Shown: one piece after another, positions 17,764 through 27,823 of the stretch
Layout: each line of letters begins with the position of its first letter
Position numbering within the stretch: the stretch's first letter is position 1
Assembly (NCBI RefSeq): GCF_000235425.2
Contig: NZ_KI912266.1
Span: 3,291,671 to 3,355,670 of the forward strand
DNA: 64,000 bases
Direction: 5' to 3'
Source: Pseudofrankia saprophytica
GTDB lineage: Bacteria > Actinomycetota > Actinomycetes > Frankiales > Frankiaceae
The notes under the pieces: model-generated
What the model was told of the DNA's origin: nothing
Seen by the model: only the letters and a program-made list of their open reading frames with translations
Databases searched by the model: none
Translations under genes and position numbers: made by a program

Positions 17764-18744
17764 GTGGCGGCCCCGCTGCTGACCGGCTACATCCTGATCA
17801 TGCTGTTCCTCGCGCCGCGGCTGCTGCGCGCCGCCGGCTGGACCCGCAGGGCGCCGAGGCTGGGCATCGGCGTCTGGATCGCCGCGTGCCTGTCCGCGGT
17901 CGCCGCGGTCTGCCTCGCCGGCGCCCTGCTGGTCGTGCCACTGCTGACCGTCGGCCACGCGATCATCTCGCTGGTCATGGCGTGCGGCATCTCGCTGCAC
18001 CACATCTCCCGCACCGCTGTGTCGCTGGCCATGGACGCAGCTGGAATCGGTGTCCTGGCGGTCATCGCGGCGCGCATCATGTACGCGACGGCGGCCGTCG
18101 CATGGCCGCAGCGGCGGTTGCGGCGCCGGCACGCCGCCGCGTTGCGGATGGTCGGCCGTCGCCACCCCGCCCGCGGCGACATCCTCGTCGTCGAACACCC
18201 CGTCCCGGCTGTCTACTGCCTGCCCGCGCGGCGCCGCCTCGTCGTCGTCTCCGAGGGCGCCCTCTCGCTGCTGGACCCGCCGTTGCTGGACGCCGTGATC
18301 GCCCACGAGCACGCCCACCTGCGTGGCCACCATTACCTGATCACCACCGTCACGGCGGTACTGGCCCGCGCTTTCCCCCGACTGCCGCTGTTCACCGTCG
18401 CTGACGACGAGGTACGCCGCCTGGTCGAGATGGCCGCCGACGACAGCGCCGCCCGCCGCACCACCCCACGTACCGTCGCCTGCGCCCTGTTGGACCTGGT
18501 CGCCGGCCAGGTACCTGCGCCCGCGCTCGGGATGGCCGGCGTCGGTGCCGCCGAACGAGTGCGCCGTCTGCTCGCCCCCAGCCGTCCCCTCAGCCTGGCC
18601 GCGCGCTACCTCGCCGCCGCCGGCGCCGCCGCGTTGCTACTCCTGCCGGTCGCCGTGCCGACGGTGCCAGCCCTCGTCGACGACGCGACCCACTGTCCTC
18701 CGGCCACCACCGCGGCGGACGTCGCGGCACGCTCCGCGCGCTGA
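17764..18744 (+). CDS. M56 family membrane metalloprotease (BlaR1/MecR1-like, no sensor domain)
   Basis: A 326-residue integral membrane protease from GTG 17764. N-terminal helices (TGYILIMLFLAPRLL, LGIGVWIAACLSAVAAVCLAGALLVVPLL, VGHAIISLVMACGI) precede a cytoplasmic zinc-protease domain with HEHAH at residues 181-185 (VIAHEHAHLRGHHYL) and the downstream ligand region VEMAADDSAARR. A final helix (LAAAGAAALLLLPVAVPTVPAL) ends the protein. It lacks the extracellular penicillin-binding sensor of true BlaR1, so the signal is unknown. It probably cleaves or inactivates the BlaI-type repressor encoded one base upstream. Confidence 0.88.
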   Translation: MAAPLLTGYILIMLFLAPRLLRAAGWTRRAPRLGIGVWIAACLSAVAAVCLAGALLVVPLLTVGHAIISLVMACGISLHHISRTAVSLAMDAAGIGVLAVIAARIMYATAAVAWPQRRLRRRHAAALRMVGRRHPARGDILVVEHPVPAVYCLPARRRLVVVSEGALSLLDPPLLDAVIAHEHAHLRGHHYLITTVTAVLARAFPRLPLFTVADDEVRRLVEMAADDSAARRTTPRTVACALLDLVAGQVPAPALGMAGVGAAERVRRLLAPSRPLSLAARYLAAAGAAALLLLPVAVPTVPALVDDATHCPPATTAADVAARSAR

Positions 18745-18892
18745 TCTCGCAGCCTGGAACGAGCACGCAAACGAGCATTGATAGCCGGCGACCTGGACAG
18801 GGCTGCCTTGATGCGGTCGGCCAGCTTCTGCTCGTCTGCTGGGCCACGCCGGCCTGCGCGTTCGACGGCGGTGGCGAGAGACGACCGACAGG

Positions 18893-19561
18893 TCAGGGCG
18901 CCATCGTGCCGCCGGGCTGGTTGATTCCGGTCTCGTAGGCGAAGATCACTGCCTGGATTCGGTCGCGGAGGCCGAGCTTGGCCAGGAGCCGCTTGGCGTG
19001 GGTGCGGACGGTGGACTCCTCGACCACCAGGCAGTTCGCGATCTCGCGGTTGGACAGACCCCGCGCCATCAGCTCGAGGACCTCGCGTTCGCGGCGGGTG
19101 AGCTCGGCGAGCTCCCGCGTCCCAGCCAGCTCCGGGACGGGTTGCCGGGCCATCCTGTCGATCACCCGCCGGGTCACCGACGGTGACAGCAGCGCGTCGC
19201 CGGCCGCGATGGTATGCACCGCGGCGATGAGCTCCTCGGGGCGGGTGCGCTTCAGCAGGAAGCCTGAGGCGCCGGCGCGCACGGCTCCGAACACGTAGTC
19301 GTCCTGCTCGAAGGTGGTCAGGATGAGCACCCGGGTCTCCGGCACGCCGCGCGTCAGTTCGCGGGTAGCAGCGATGCCGTCCAGGTCGGGCATCCGTACA
19401 TCCATGAGCACGACCTCGGGCCGGTGCTGTCGCGCCAGGGAGACGGCCGCGCGGCCAGTGGCGGCCTCGCCGACGACGGCGATCGTCGGGTCGACGGTGA
19501 GCAGCTCCACCAGGCCGGCGCGCATGAGGTGGTCGTCGTCCGCGATGACGATCCTGGTCAT
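18893..19561 (-). CDS. Two-component response regulator, NarL/LuxR family
   Basis: A 222-residue regulator. The receiver domain has the acidic triad (IADDDHL), the phosphoacceptor Asp54 in VVLMDVRMPDLDG and the conserved Lys in GFLLKRT. The C-terminal LuxR HTH reads LTRREREVLELMARGLSNREIANCLVVEESTVRTHAKRLLAKLGLRDRIQAVIFAYE. The ATG at 19561 overlaps the stop of the sensor kinase gene (ATGA), so the pair is translationally coupled. Targets probably include the divergent ABC exporter operon at 20889-22479. Confidence 0.92.
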   Translation of the reverse strand: MTRIVIADDDHLMRAGLVELLTVDPTIAVVGEAATGRAAVSLARQHRPEVVLMDVRMPDLDGIAATRELTRGVPETRVLILTTFEQDDYVFGAVRAGASGFLLKRTRPEELIAAVHTIAAGDALLSPSVTRRVIDRMARQPVPELAGTRELAELTRREREVLELMARGLSNREIANCLVVEESTVRTHAKRLLAKLGLRDRIQAVIFAYETGINQPGGTMAP

Positions 19562-20757
19562 GCGGCGCGCCCGGTGCGCGGAAGCCGCGCCTCGACGCGG
19601 AACTCGCCACCGTGCTGCCGGGCCGTCAGCGTGCCGCCGAGCAGGCTGGCGCGTTCGCGCATGCCGGCGATGCCGTGGCCGCCCGCGCCCGCGCCGGCGT
19701 TCGCGGGGACGGGGTTGGTGACCGTCAGCGCGAGGCCGGCCGAGTATGCGTCGATCGTGACGGCCACGGAACCGGCGCCGTGCCGCGCGGCGTTGGTCAG
19801 GGACTCCTGCAGGATGCGGTACGCCGCCTGATCGACCGCCGTGACCAGGACGTCCGGATCACCTTGGCGGGATACGGATACCCGCAGGCCGGCGGCTCGG
19901 TGCTGGGCGACGAGTGTGTCCACCGAGGCCAGACCGACCGGCGACTCGACCGCGAGATCGCCCGTCTCGTTCGCTTCACCGGCGCGCAGCGAGCCGACGA
20001 TCTGGTCGATGTCGGCCGCCGTCTGGCGGGCGACCGACTCGATGTCGGCCAGCGTGGCCAGCGCGCGCCGTGGGTCGTTGCGCAGCCGCGCCGCCCCGGC
20101 GCGTACCGCGATCACGTTCAACGCGTGTCCCGCCGAGTCGTGCAGGTCGCGGGCGATGCGGGTTCGTTCCTCGGCGACGGCGAGCCGCAGGTTCGCCGTC
20201 GCCGACTCGGCCGCCCGGTGCGCGCGCTCGTGCAAAGCTTCGATCTGCTGGCGTCGCAGCCGGGCGCGCTCGCCGGCGAGCCACGCCGCGGCGCAGGCCA
20301 GGACAGTATGGCCCAGGTCCACCGCCACCCAGCCGCTGGCGGCGATCGTGACCGCGAGGTAGGCGGTGAGCAGCCCCGCGACCGTAAGCGTCGTGCGCCG
20401 CGACCATGCGGCGGTGTCCCTGCCGCCGGCCAGGAGGTAGAGCGCGACGGCGGGCCCGATCGGCGGCCACAGCGCCTGGCCACGCGCGGCGAGGCCCAAC
20501 GCCACGACAGTGCTGGTCGTAAAGGTGCCGAGCGGTGCGATCCGCCACCCGGCAATCGGGAGGCTCGAGGCAGCCAGCAGGACCAGGTCGGTCATCTCGA
20601 AGCGGTCGCCGTGGGACAGCCCGACCAACCAGCCACTGAATACCCCCGCCGCGATCGCCGCGTCGAGGAGACGAGGACGACGCCGTCGGGCCGGCGCCGT
20701 CGCCGCCCGGGAGACGAAGAGAGTGAAGGGATGGTGCGGGATCGCCGCGGTCGCCAC
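19558..20757 (-). CDS. Two-component sensor histidine kinase (HisKA_3 type)
   Basis: A membrane kinase of about 399 residues. Several N-terminal helices (LLDAAIAAGVFSGWLVGLSHG, MTDLVLLAASSLPIAGWRIAPLG, LTVAGLLTAYLAVTIAASGW) lead to the dimerisation box AEERTRIARDLHDSAGHALNVIAVRAGA with the phosphoacceptor His, and an HATPase domain (YRILQESLTNAARHGAGSVAV, GGHGIAGMRERASLLGG). It has almost no extracellular domain, typical of envelope-stress sensors paired with ABC exporters. I chose GTG 20757 (VATAAIPHHP) over the upstream extension to 20847. It is coupled to the regulator gene downstream. Confidence 0.9.
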   Translation of the reverse strand: MATAAIPHHPFTLFVSRAATAPARRRRPRLLDAAIAAGVFSGWLVGLSHGDRFEMTDLVLLAASSLPIAGWRIAPLGTFTTSTVVALGLAARGQALWPPIGPAVALYLLAGGRDTAAWSRRTTLTVAGLLTAYLAVTIAASGWVAVDLGHTVLACAAAWLAGERARLRRQQIEALHERAHRAAESATANLRLAVAEERTRIARDLHDSAGHALNVIAVRAGAARLRNDPRRALATLADIESVARQTAADIDQIVGSLRAGEANETGDLAVESPVGLASVDTLVAQHRAAGLRVSVSRQGDPDVLVTAVDQAAYRILQESLTNAARHGAGSVAVTIDAYSAGLALTVTNPVPANAGAGAGGHGIAGMRERASLLGGTLTARQHGGEFRVEARLPRTGRAA

Positions 20758-20888
20758 GCCGCGAGCGTAGCCCGCGCGAGCTGCGTTCGGATCCCCCCAC
20801 GGGGGGACACTGGTGGACGACCCGGGGACGGTGGAGATCCACCTCATGGGTGTTCTGCGCGTCGGCGGACGGACCTAGCGTCGCCGGG

Positions 20889-21023
20889 GTGCTGACCTTG
20901 CCTCCGACGACGTCCGCGACCGCCTCCGGGTTCGCGGATCGTCCCGTCCTCCATCTCGCGGTCATCGGCGTCGTCGTGATCGCGGTCGTGGTTGTCCTCG
21001 TCGTCCGCCGAGGGCGCTCATGA
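20889..21023 (+). CDS. Small single-helix membrane protein coupled to the ABC exporter
   Basis: A 44-residue ORF from GTG 20889 whose TGA overlaps the ATG of the ABC ATPase gene (ATGA at 21020). The first half is polar (TLPPTTSATASGFADRPV) and the second is one hydrophobic helix (LHLAVIGVVVIAVVVVLVV) ending in RRGRS. The overlap, promoter-proximal position and clear membrane helix argue for a real gene, possibly a small subunit or one used for translational coupling. No family was recognised. Confidence 0.5.
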   Translation: MLTLPPTTSATASGFADRPVLHLAVIGVVVIAVVVVLVVRRGRS

Positions 21024-21742
21024 ACGGCACGCCACCGGTCGTGGCCGTCGAAGGGCTGACCAAGCGGTACGACGGCCAAGCCGTCGTCGAGGACCTGACC
21101 TTCCACCTCGACCGCGGCCAGATCACCGGGTTCCTCGGACCCAACGGGGCCGGCAAGTCGACCACACTGCGACTCCTGCTGGGCCTTGCGTCGCCGTCCA
21201 GCGGCACCGCCCGCGTCCTCGGCAAGCCCTATGCCGACCTCGGGGATCCGGCGCGCACGGTAGGCGCCGTGCTGGAGTCCAACGACTTCCACCCCGCCCG
21301 GTCGGGTCGCGACCACCTCAGGGTGCTCGCGCTGGCGTCCGGTATCGGACGTGCCCGCGTCGATGAGGCGCTGGAGACCGTCGAGCTGACGGCCGCCAGC
21401 AGCAGGGCGGTGAGGACCTACTCACTCGGGATGCGCCAACGGCTCGGGCTCGCGGCCGCGCTGCTCGGCAACCCCGAGCTGCTCGTCCTCGACGAGCCCA
21501 TCAACGGGCTGGACCCCGCCGGCGTGCACTGGCTACGCGCATTCCTGCGGAGCTACGCCGATCAGGGCGGCACCGTGCTCGTCTCCAGCCACGTGCTCGC
21601 CGAGGTCGCCCAGACAGTCGACCGCGCCCTCATCATCAGCCGGGGCAGGCTGGTCGCCGACCGGCCGATCAGTGACTTCGCCCAGGACGGTCAGACCTTG
21701 GAAACGGCCTATCTCGCCCTTACCGCGGTGGTGGCGCCATGA
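21020..21742 (+). CDS. ABC transporter ATP-binding protein
   Basis: A 240-residue ATPase with Walker A GPNGAGKST, Q-loop region GAVLESNDFHPARSG, signature YSLGMRQRLGLAAALLG, Walker B LLVLDEPINGLDPAG and the H-loop VLVSSHVLAE. It resembles the BcrA/CcmA-type exporters for antibiotics and lipids. The ATG overlaps the small ORF upstream, and its stop overlaps the permease start (ATGA at 21739), forming a coupled operon divergent from a sensor kinase pair. That arrangement is typical of envelope-stress-induced exporters. Confidence 0.92.
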   Translation: MNGTPPVVAVEGLTKRYDGQAVVEDLTFHLDRGQITGFLGPNGAGKSTTLRLLLGLASPSSGTARVLGKPYADLGDPARTVGAVLESNDFHPARSGRDHLRVLALASGIGRARVDEALETVELTAASSRAVRTYSLGMRQRLGLAAALLGNPELLVLDEPINGLDPAGVHWLRAFLRSYADQGGTVLVSSHVLAEVAQTVDRALIISRGRLVADRPISDFAQDGQTLETAYLALTAVVAP

Positions 21743-22479
21743 GGCGGCAGCTACGCTCCGAGTTCGCCAAACTCACCAGCACACCGGCACTGGCGGGCCT
21801 GCTGGCCACCCTGGTCGGACTGGTCGCGCTCGCCATGGCGCTGCACGGCTACGGCCTGGCCACCGACCGCCTCGCCACCAGATCCGAGCAGCTCGGTGTC
21901 TTCGTTGATGTGGGTGCCAATCTCGGCGCCCTGTTTGCCGCCCTGCTCGGCGCCCTGTCGATCACGGCGGAGATCCGGAGCGGCACCATCCGGCCAACCC
22001 TGCTCGCGACCCCACGACGTACCACCGTGATCAGCGCGAAGGCCGTCTCCGTGTGCGTGACCGGACTGCTCGTCGGGCTGCTCTCGACCGGAACCGCCGC
22101 GGGTGTCGGCGGGCTCGCCCTGCACCTGCGCGGGCTCGCGGTCCAGCTCACGGCGAGCGACTATGCCCTGCTCCTCGGCGGCGGCGCGGCCGGCGGCGGG
22201 CTGCTCGCCACGATGGGTCTGGCCGTCGGCGCTGTTGTCCGTGGCCAGGTGCCGTCCCTCGTCGCTGTCTTCGCCTGGCTGTTGTTCGTCGAGAACCTGC
22301 TCCTGGAACTGCCAACGGTGCACCGGTTCGCTCCCGGCGCGCTGGCCCAGGCACTGGCGGGCCAGGACCGCGCCGGCGCGCTGCGCAGCCCCGGCGGAGC
22401 CGCGGCCCTGCTGACGGTGTACGCCGGTCTCGGCCTCATCGCCGCCATGCTGGCGACATCCCAGCGCGACGTTCCCTGA
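21739..22479 (+). CDS. ABC transporter permease (ABC-2 type)
   Basis: A 246-residue membrane subunit with about six helices: LAGLLATLVGLVALAMALHG, ANLGALFAALLGALSITAE, AVSVCVTGLLVGLLSTGTAAGVGGLAL, ALLLGGGAAGGGLLATMGLAVGAVV, LVAVFAWLLFVENLLLEL and AALLTVYAGLGLIAAML. IRSGTIRPTLLATPRRTTVISAK is the cytoplasmic coupling loop seen in ABC-2 exporters. It pairs with the ATPase just upstream. Cargo is unknown; a membrane-active compound is likely from the two-component partner. Confidence 0.88.
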   Translation: MRRQLRSEFAKLTSTPALAGLLATLVGLVALAMALHGYGLATDRLATRSEQLGVFVDVGANLGALFAALLGALSITAEIRSGTIRPTLLATPRRTTVISAKAVSVCVTGLLVGLLSTGTAAGVGGLALHLRGLAVQLTASDYALLLGGGAAGGGLLATMGLAVGAVVRGQVPSLVAVFAWLLFVENLLLELPTVHRFAPGALAQALAGQDRAGALRSPGGAAALLTVYAGLGLIAAMLATSQRDVP

Positions 22480-22814
22480 GGCCCACCAGACCGACGCCGC
22501 CACGATCGACACCTTCACCACCCTGGTCGTGCTCGTATTCGACCGTGGAACCTGCCGGCTGGAAGCTACCGACGCCGCGCCCGTCCTGATACTCGAAGGT
22601 GAGCGCTTGCCGTGGTAGTCGTCGCCCGGAGGCTCGCCTTGTCCGGTTCCGACGATTGACGGCTGGCCGAGGTCGCCGACGACCGGGGGTACCCATCGGC
22701 TGTCGGGCTCAGCGCGCCACGACATCACGGCTGTCGCAAGATCGTCAGACGGTCGTGGACGCATGTACCCGCGGACCGTCGCGCTCTTGTCTGTCCGCTC
22801 TCCGCGCTCTCGCG
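22480..22814. other. Intergenic region, no gene recognised
   Basis: A 335-bp gap between the ABC permease and the copper-regulated promoter of copZ. Only short frames without similarity occur. No clear terminator hairpin was seen. Confidence 0.35.
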
Positions 22815-22842
22815 TTGACGGGATACCCGGAGGGGGTATAAA
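22815..22842 (+). promoter_or_regulatory. Promoter of the copZ-copA operon
   Basis: TTGACG (-35, 22815-22820), a 16-bp spacer and TATAAA (-10, 22837-22842), close to the consensus for the main sigma factor and exceptional in this GC-rich DNA. A CsoR-type box fills the spacer, so apo-CsoR would block RNA polymerase directly. Confidence 0.75.
22823..22839. promoter_or_regulatory. CsoR-type operator within the copZ promoter
   Basis: ATACCCGGAGGGGGTAT, arms ATACCC/GGGTAT, located exactly between the -35 and -10 elements. It is the first of two tandem boxes 32 bp apart, about three helical turns. Confidence 0.8.
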
Positions 22843-22854
22843 CATGACCGTGAG

Positions 22855-22871
22855 ATACCCCACCGGGGTAT
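22855..22871. promoter_or_regulatory. CsoR-type operator downstream of the copZ promoter
   Basis: ATACCCCACCGGGGTAT, a perfect palindrome with a 3-nt centre, located just after the predicted transcription start and 24 bp before the copZ start codon. It probably cooperates with the upstream box. Confidence 0.85.
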
Positions 22872-22895
22872 ATGAGGTTCGAAGGGGCGAATGGG

Positions 22896-23108
22896 ATGAC
22901 CACGAGCGAGTACCAGGTCACGGGCATGAGCTGTGGGCACTGCGAGGCCTCGGTCCGAGACGAGGTCGGCAAGATCGCCGGTGTCGAGGACATCCAGGTA
23001 AGCGCGCGGACCGGCCGCCTTGTCGTGACCGTGACCGGGCCGGTGGACGACGCGCAGGTGCTGGCCGCCGTGGACGAGGCCGGCTACGAGGCGGCCCCGG
23101 TCCGATGA
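22896..23108 (+). CDS. copZ: Copper chaperone, CopZ-like HMA-domain protein
   Basis: A 70-residue single-domain metallochaperone: YQVTGMSCGHCEASVRDEVGKIAGVEDIQVSARTGRLVV, with the Cu(I)-binding GMxCxxC, and the C-terminal VDEAGYEA loop. It should carry cytosolic copper to CopA and exchange it with CsoR. ATG 22896 is preceded by GAAGGGG; an upstream in-frame ATG at 22872 lies at the end of the operator and lacks a ribosome-binding site. Its stop overlaps the start of the next gene (ATGA at 23105). Confidence 0.9.
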   Translation: MTTSEYQVTGMSCGHCEASVRDEVGKIAGVEDIQVSARTGRLVVTVTGPVDDAQVLAAVDEAGYEAAPVR

Positions 23109-24049
23109 ACGTCCCGACCCGGCTCGGCGCCTATGCCACCGGTCTGGCGCTCCTGTTCGGCGGCGCCTTCGCCGTCGGCGCCGGCGCTGTCCCCGACTCG
23201 ATGGTCGCCTCGTGGACGAGGACAGCACAGGAGAGCTCGATGGATCACACCTCGACGCAGGCTTCAGCCAGTGCCCCGCCGGTGCACGGGCTCTCGATCG
23301 AGCAGGACGGATATCTGCTCGGCGAGGTGGCCGCGCCCAGCCGGGTCGGGAAGTCCGGTGTCCTGTCCTTCCACGTACAGGGCGGCGACGACCACCCGTT
23401 GACGGCGTACACGACGTCGCATGACAAGGACCTTCACCTCATCGTGGTGCGTTCGGATGGCACCCAGTTCCGTCACGTGCATCCGACGATGAGCTCGGAT
23501 GGGACCTGGTCGATCCCGTGGACGTGGAACGCCGCCGGCACCTACCGAGTGTTCGCCGACTTCGTGCCCGCCGACCGGGACACCTCTGAGGCCCCTGACG
23601 TGACCCTTACCCGCACGATCGACGTCGCCGGCGACGTCATCCCGGCCCCAGCCACTCACACCGCGACGACGTCGCAGGTCGGCGGATTCACCGCCTCCGT
23701 GCACGGCGCCCTGCGCGCCGGCGAGATGTCAGACCTGACTGTCGAGATCACCCGCGCTGGCAAGCCGGTCACCGCCCTGCAGCCCTATCTCGGCGCTTTC
23801 GGCCACTTGGTCGCGCTGCGCGCGGGCGACCTGACCTACCTGCACGTCCACCCCGAAGGCGGGGAACCGGCCGCGAGTGACCTGTCAGGCCCGAAGATCG
23901 GCTTCATGGCCGAGGTACCTACCGAGGGCCGCTACCTGCTCTACCTCGACTTCCAGGTCGACGGACAAGTCCACACCGCGACCTTCGTCCTCGACACCAC
24001 GTCCGGCACCGCGGGCGACACCGTCACCGACGTACACACCGGCCATTGA
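23105..24049 (+). CDS. Exported metal-associated protein, FixH-like beta-sandwich repeats
   Basis: A 314-residue protein with an N-terminal export helix ([23 protein letters not shown]). Two similar beta-rich modules follow: [38 protein letters not shown] with [13 protein letters not shown], and [29 protein letters not shown] with [21 protein letters not shown]. The repeated HxHP elements and surface Met/His residues suggest extracytoplasmic metal binding. Such proteins follow copZ in actinobacterial copper operons, though their function is not established. It is translationally coupled to copZ and lies 31 bp before copA. Confidence 0.7.
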   Translation: MNVPTRLGAYATGLALLFGGAFAVGAGAVPDSMVASWTRTAQESSMDHTSTQASASAPPVHGLSIEQDGYLLGEVAAPSRVGKSGVLSFHVQGGDDHPLTAYTTSHDKDLHLIVVRSDGTQFRHVHPTMSSDGTWSIPWTWNAAGTYRVFADFVPADRDTSEAPDVTLTRTIDVAGDVIPAPATHTATTSQVGGFTASVHGALRAGEMSDLTVEITRAGKPVTALQPYLGAFGHLVALRAGDLTYLHVHPEGGEPAASDLSGPKIGFMAEVPTEGRYLLYLDFQVDGQVHTATFVLDTTSGTAGDTVTDVHTGH

Positions 24050-24080
24050 TCCGAGAAGCGCGGTAGGAGCGAGAACCACC

Positions 24081-26408
<2,328 letters not shown>

Positions 26409-26417
26409 CAACACGAC

Positions 26418-26447
26418 ACCGGCCCCGCTCCCAACAACGGGGCTGGT
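26418..26447 (+). terminator. Hairpin terminator after copA
   Basis: Stem ACCGGCCCCG / CGGGGCTGGT (9 of 10 pairs) with a 10-nt loop, 10 bp after the copA stop. An AT-rich stretch (AAGATATTGAC) follows shortly after. Confidence 0.7.
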
Positions 26448-26569
26448 GGAAGATATTGACGGGCCGTCGCCGTCGCCGTCTTCGCCGGCAGCGGCGAGGG
26501 GCTGACCCGCAGCCGTGGCCGCCGTGTGAGGCGAGTGTTGCCCGGGGCTGGCCACGAGCGACGGGCCGG

Positions 26570-26597
26570 CCCCGAGGCACCCATGAATGCCTCGGGG
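26570..26597 (-). terminator. Hairpin terminator after csoR
   Basis: Perfect 10-bp stem CCCCGAGGCA / TGCCTCGGGG with an 8-nt loop, 5 bp beyond the stop of the leftward csoR gene. With the copA hairpin it insulates two convergent copper genes. Confidence 0.75.
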
Positions 26598-26601
26598 ACG
26601 G

Positions 26602-26898
26602 TCAGCCGCGTTTCATCAACCGGCCGACCGCGGCCATCATCTCGGTCGCCATCTCGTCGGCACGTCCCTCGGCGGCACCCTCGTGCATGCAGTGGCGGGC
26701 GTGTCCGTCGAGCAGGCCGAGCGCCACCTTGTCGAGCGCCGCCTGGATGGCGGATATCTGGGTGAGCACATCGATGCAGTACCGGTCGTCGTCGACCATG
26801 TTCTGGACGCCGCGCACCTGCCCCTCGATGCGGCGCAGGCGCGACTGCAGTTGGTCCTTGGTGGCGGTGTAACCGCGGACCGTGGCGGGTGTCTCCAT
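26602..26898 (-). CDS. csoR: Copper-sensing transcriptional repressor CsoR
   Basis: A 98-residue all-helical repressor of the CsoR/RcnR family. KDQLQSRLRRIEGQVRGVQNMVDDDRYCIDVLTQISAIQAALDKVALGLLDGHARHCMHEG contains the Cu(I) ligands Cys-His-Cys (YC, GHARH, HC) in the right spacing. It binds GC-rich palindromes with ATACCCC arms and lets go when copper binds. The operator 11 bp upstream implies autoregulation, and the boxes before copZ and the DUF2933-ATPase operon define its local regulon. It is convergent with copA. Confidence 0.93.
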   Translation of the reverse strand: METPATVRGYTATKDQLQSRLRRIEGQVRGVQNMVDDDRYCIDVLTQISAIQAALDKVALGLLDGHARHCMHEGAAEGRADEMATEMMAAVGRLMKRG

Positions 26899-26908
26899 GG
26901 ATCGACGG

Positions 26909-26928
26909 TATAACCCCCCGGGGGTATT
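26909..26928. promoter_or_regulatory. CsoR-type operator upstream of csoR
   Basis: ATAACCCCCCGGGGGTATT core, a near-perfect palindrome 11 bp upstream of the csoR start. It is the autoregulatory site by position and sequence. Confidence 0.8.
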
Positions 26929-26949
26929 TTCACCTGTGAGAGTAGAGAG

Positions 26950-27198
26950 GTGCTCCTACCGGCGACAAGGTCTTGCCCTGGCGAGCACGTCGACGTGGTC
27001 GTGGCCGACACGCTGGATCGGTTGGCGGCGACTGAGGCTGGGCGGATGCGGGTGCTGGGCATGCTGCGCGACGCGGGGGTACGGCTCCTGATCGCCCGGG
27101 ATGGGATCGACACCGGCGACTGGATCGGCGCTGGGCTGGTCGACTCCCTGATCGGCCCGCCCGTGGTGGGCAAGGCCCGTGCGGCGGCGTCCTGGTGA
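26950..27198 (+). pseudogene. Possible serine-recombinase N-terminal fragment
   Basis: An 82-codon frame whose middle (VDVVVADTLDRLAATEAGRMRVLGMLRDAGVRLLIARDGIDTGD) resembles the resolvase-fold segment of serine recombinases around the conserved DRLAR motif. The catalytic Ser end, the helical E segment and the DNA-binding part are all missing, so it would be inactive. It may mark an old mobile-element boundary next to csoR. The similarity is weak and short. Confidence 0.35.
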
Positions 27199-27258
27199 GC
27201 GGCGAGAACGGCTGGCCGGCGGCGCGGCCACATGCCCATGTCGTCCAACCGCCGCTCG

Positions 27259-27723
27259 TTAGGGCAGATCCGCATCCCCGCCGAGATTTGCGATCATTCG
27301 TCGCAGGACGTTGAGTGCGGCGACGTACTCCGACGTTGCGATGCCATCGTGGATTTGCGCCAGCGCCTGGTGGCTACGGTCGGCGGCCCGGGTCCGCCCC
27401 GCTTCTCCGTCCTCAGTGAGACCGAAGGTGCCTGCCTGTGTCTGAGTCATCCAGCCGCGCTCGAGCAGATCGTCGATGACGCCGTCAAAATCACTGCCGA
27501 GATCGTCGAACGGTGACAGCCGTTGGATCAGATGCGTGCGATCCCACTTGCCAGGAGCGCCCGCGACATGGTTGAGGATCCACCAATGCGGCTGGGTGAG
27601 CCCCTCGACCGCCAGATCCGCGCGGATCCGGCCGACAACTCTGCGGTAGGTCTCGCCGCTCCAGTACCCGATCGGCTGCGCCGCCAGCACCTCGTCGGGA
27701 TACCCCTTGATGCCCGGGACCAT
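27259..27723 (-). CDS. MarR-like winged-helix regulator
   Basis: A 154-residue protein: an N-terminal helix (YWSGETYRRVVGRIRADLAVEGLTQPHWWILNHVAG) then a winged helix (LGSDFDGVIDDLLERGWMTQTQAGTFGLTEDGEAGRTRA) and a C-terminal helix pair for dimerisation. The order is that of MarR-family repressors. ATG 27723 follows GGAGGGAAGGAC. The promoter upstream has MerR-type geometry (27793-27823), although no MerR-family gene is in the window. The ligand is unknown. Confidence 0.7.
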   Translation of the reverse strand: MVPGIKGYPDEVLAAQPIGYWSGETYRRVVGRIRADLAVEGLTQPHWWILNHVAGAPGKWDRTHLIQRLSPFDDLGSDFDGVIDDLLERGWMTQTQAGTFGLTEDGEAGRTRAADRSHQALAQIHDGIATSEYVAALNVLRRMIANLGGDADLP

Positions 27724-27792
27724 GACAGTCCTTCCCTCCGGCGCGTGGCAATGCGTCCTGGCCGGATAGCAACATTCCGACGTCAGGCGATC

Positions 27793-27823
27793 ACGCTAGA
27801 ACTTCAACCGAACTTGAGGTCAA
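27793..27823 (-). promoter_or_regulatory. MerR-type promoter with 19-bp spacer
   Basis: On the minus strand: TTGACC (-35, 27823-27818), a 19-bp spacer, then TAGCGT (-10, 27798-27793). The spacer region contains the dyad ACYTCAA-N6-TTGARGT (27801-27820). An overlong spacer bearing such a dyad is the hallmark of MerR/SoxR-activated promoters. It drives the MarR-like gene, whose start lies 70 bp beyond the -10. Confidence 0.65.
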
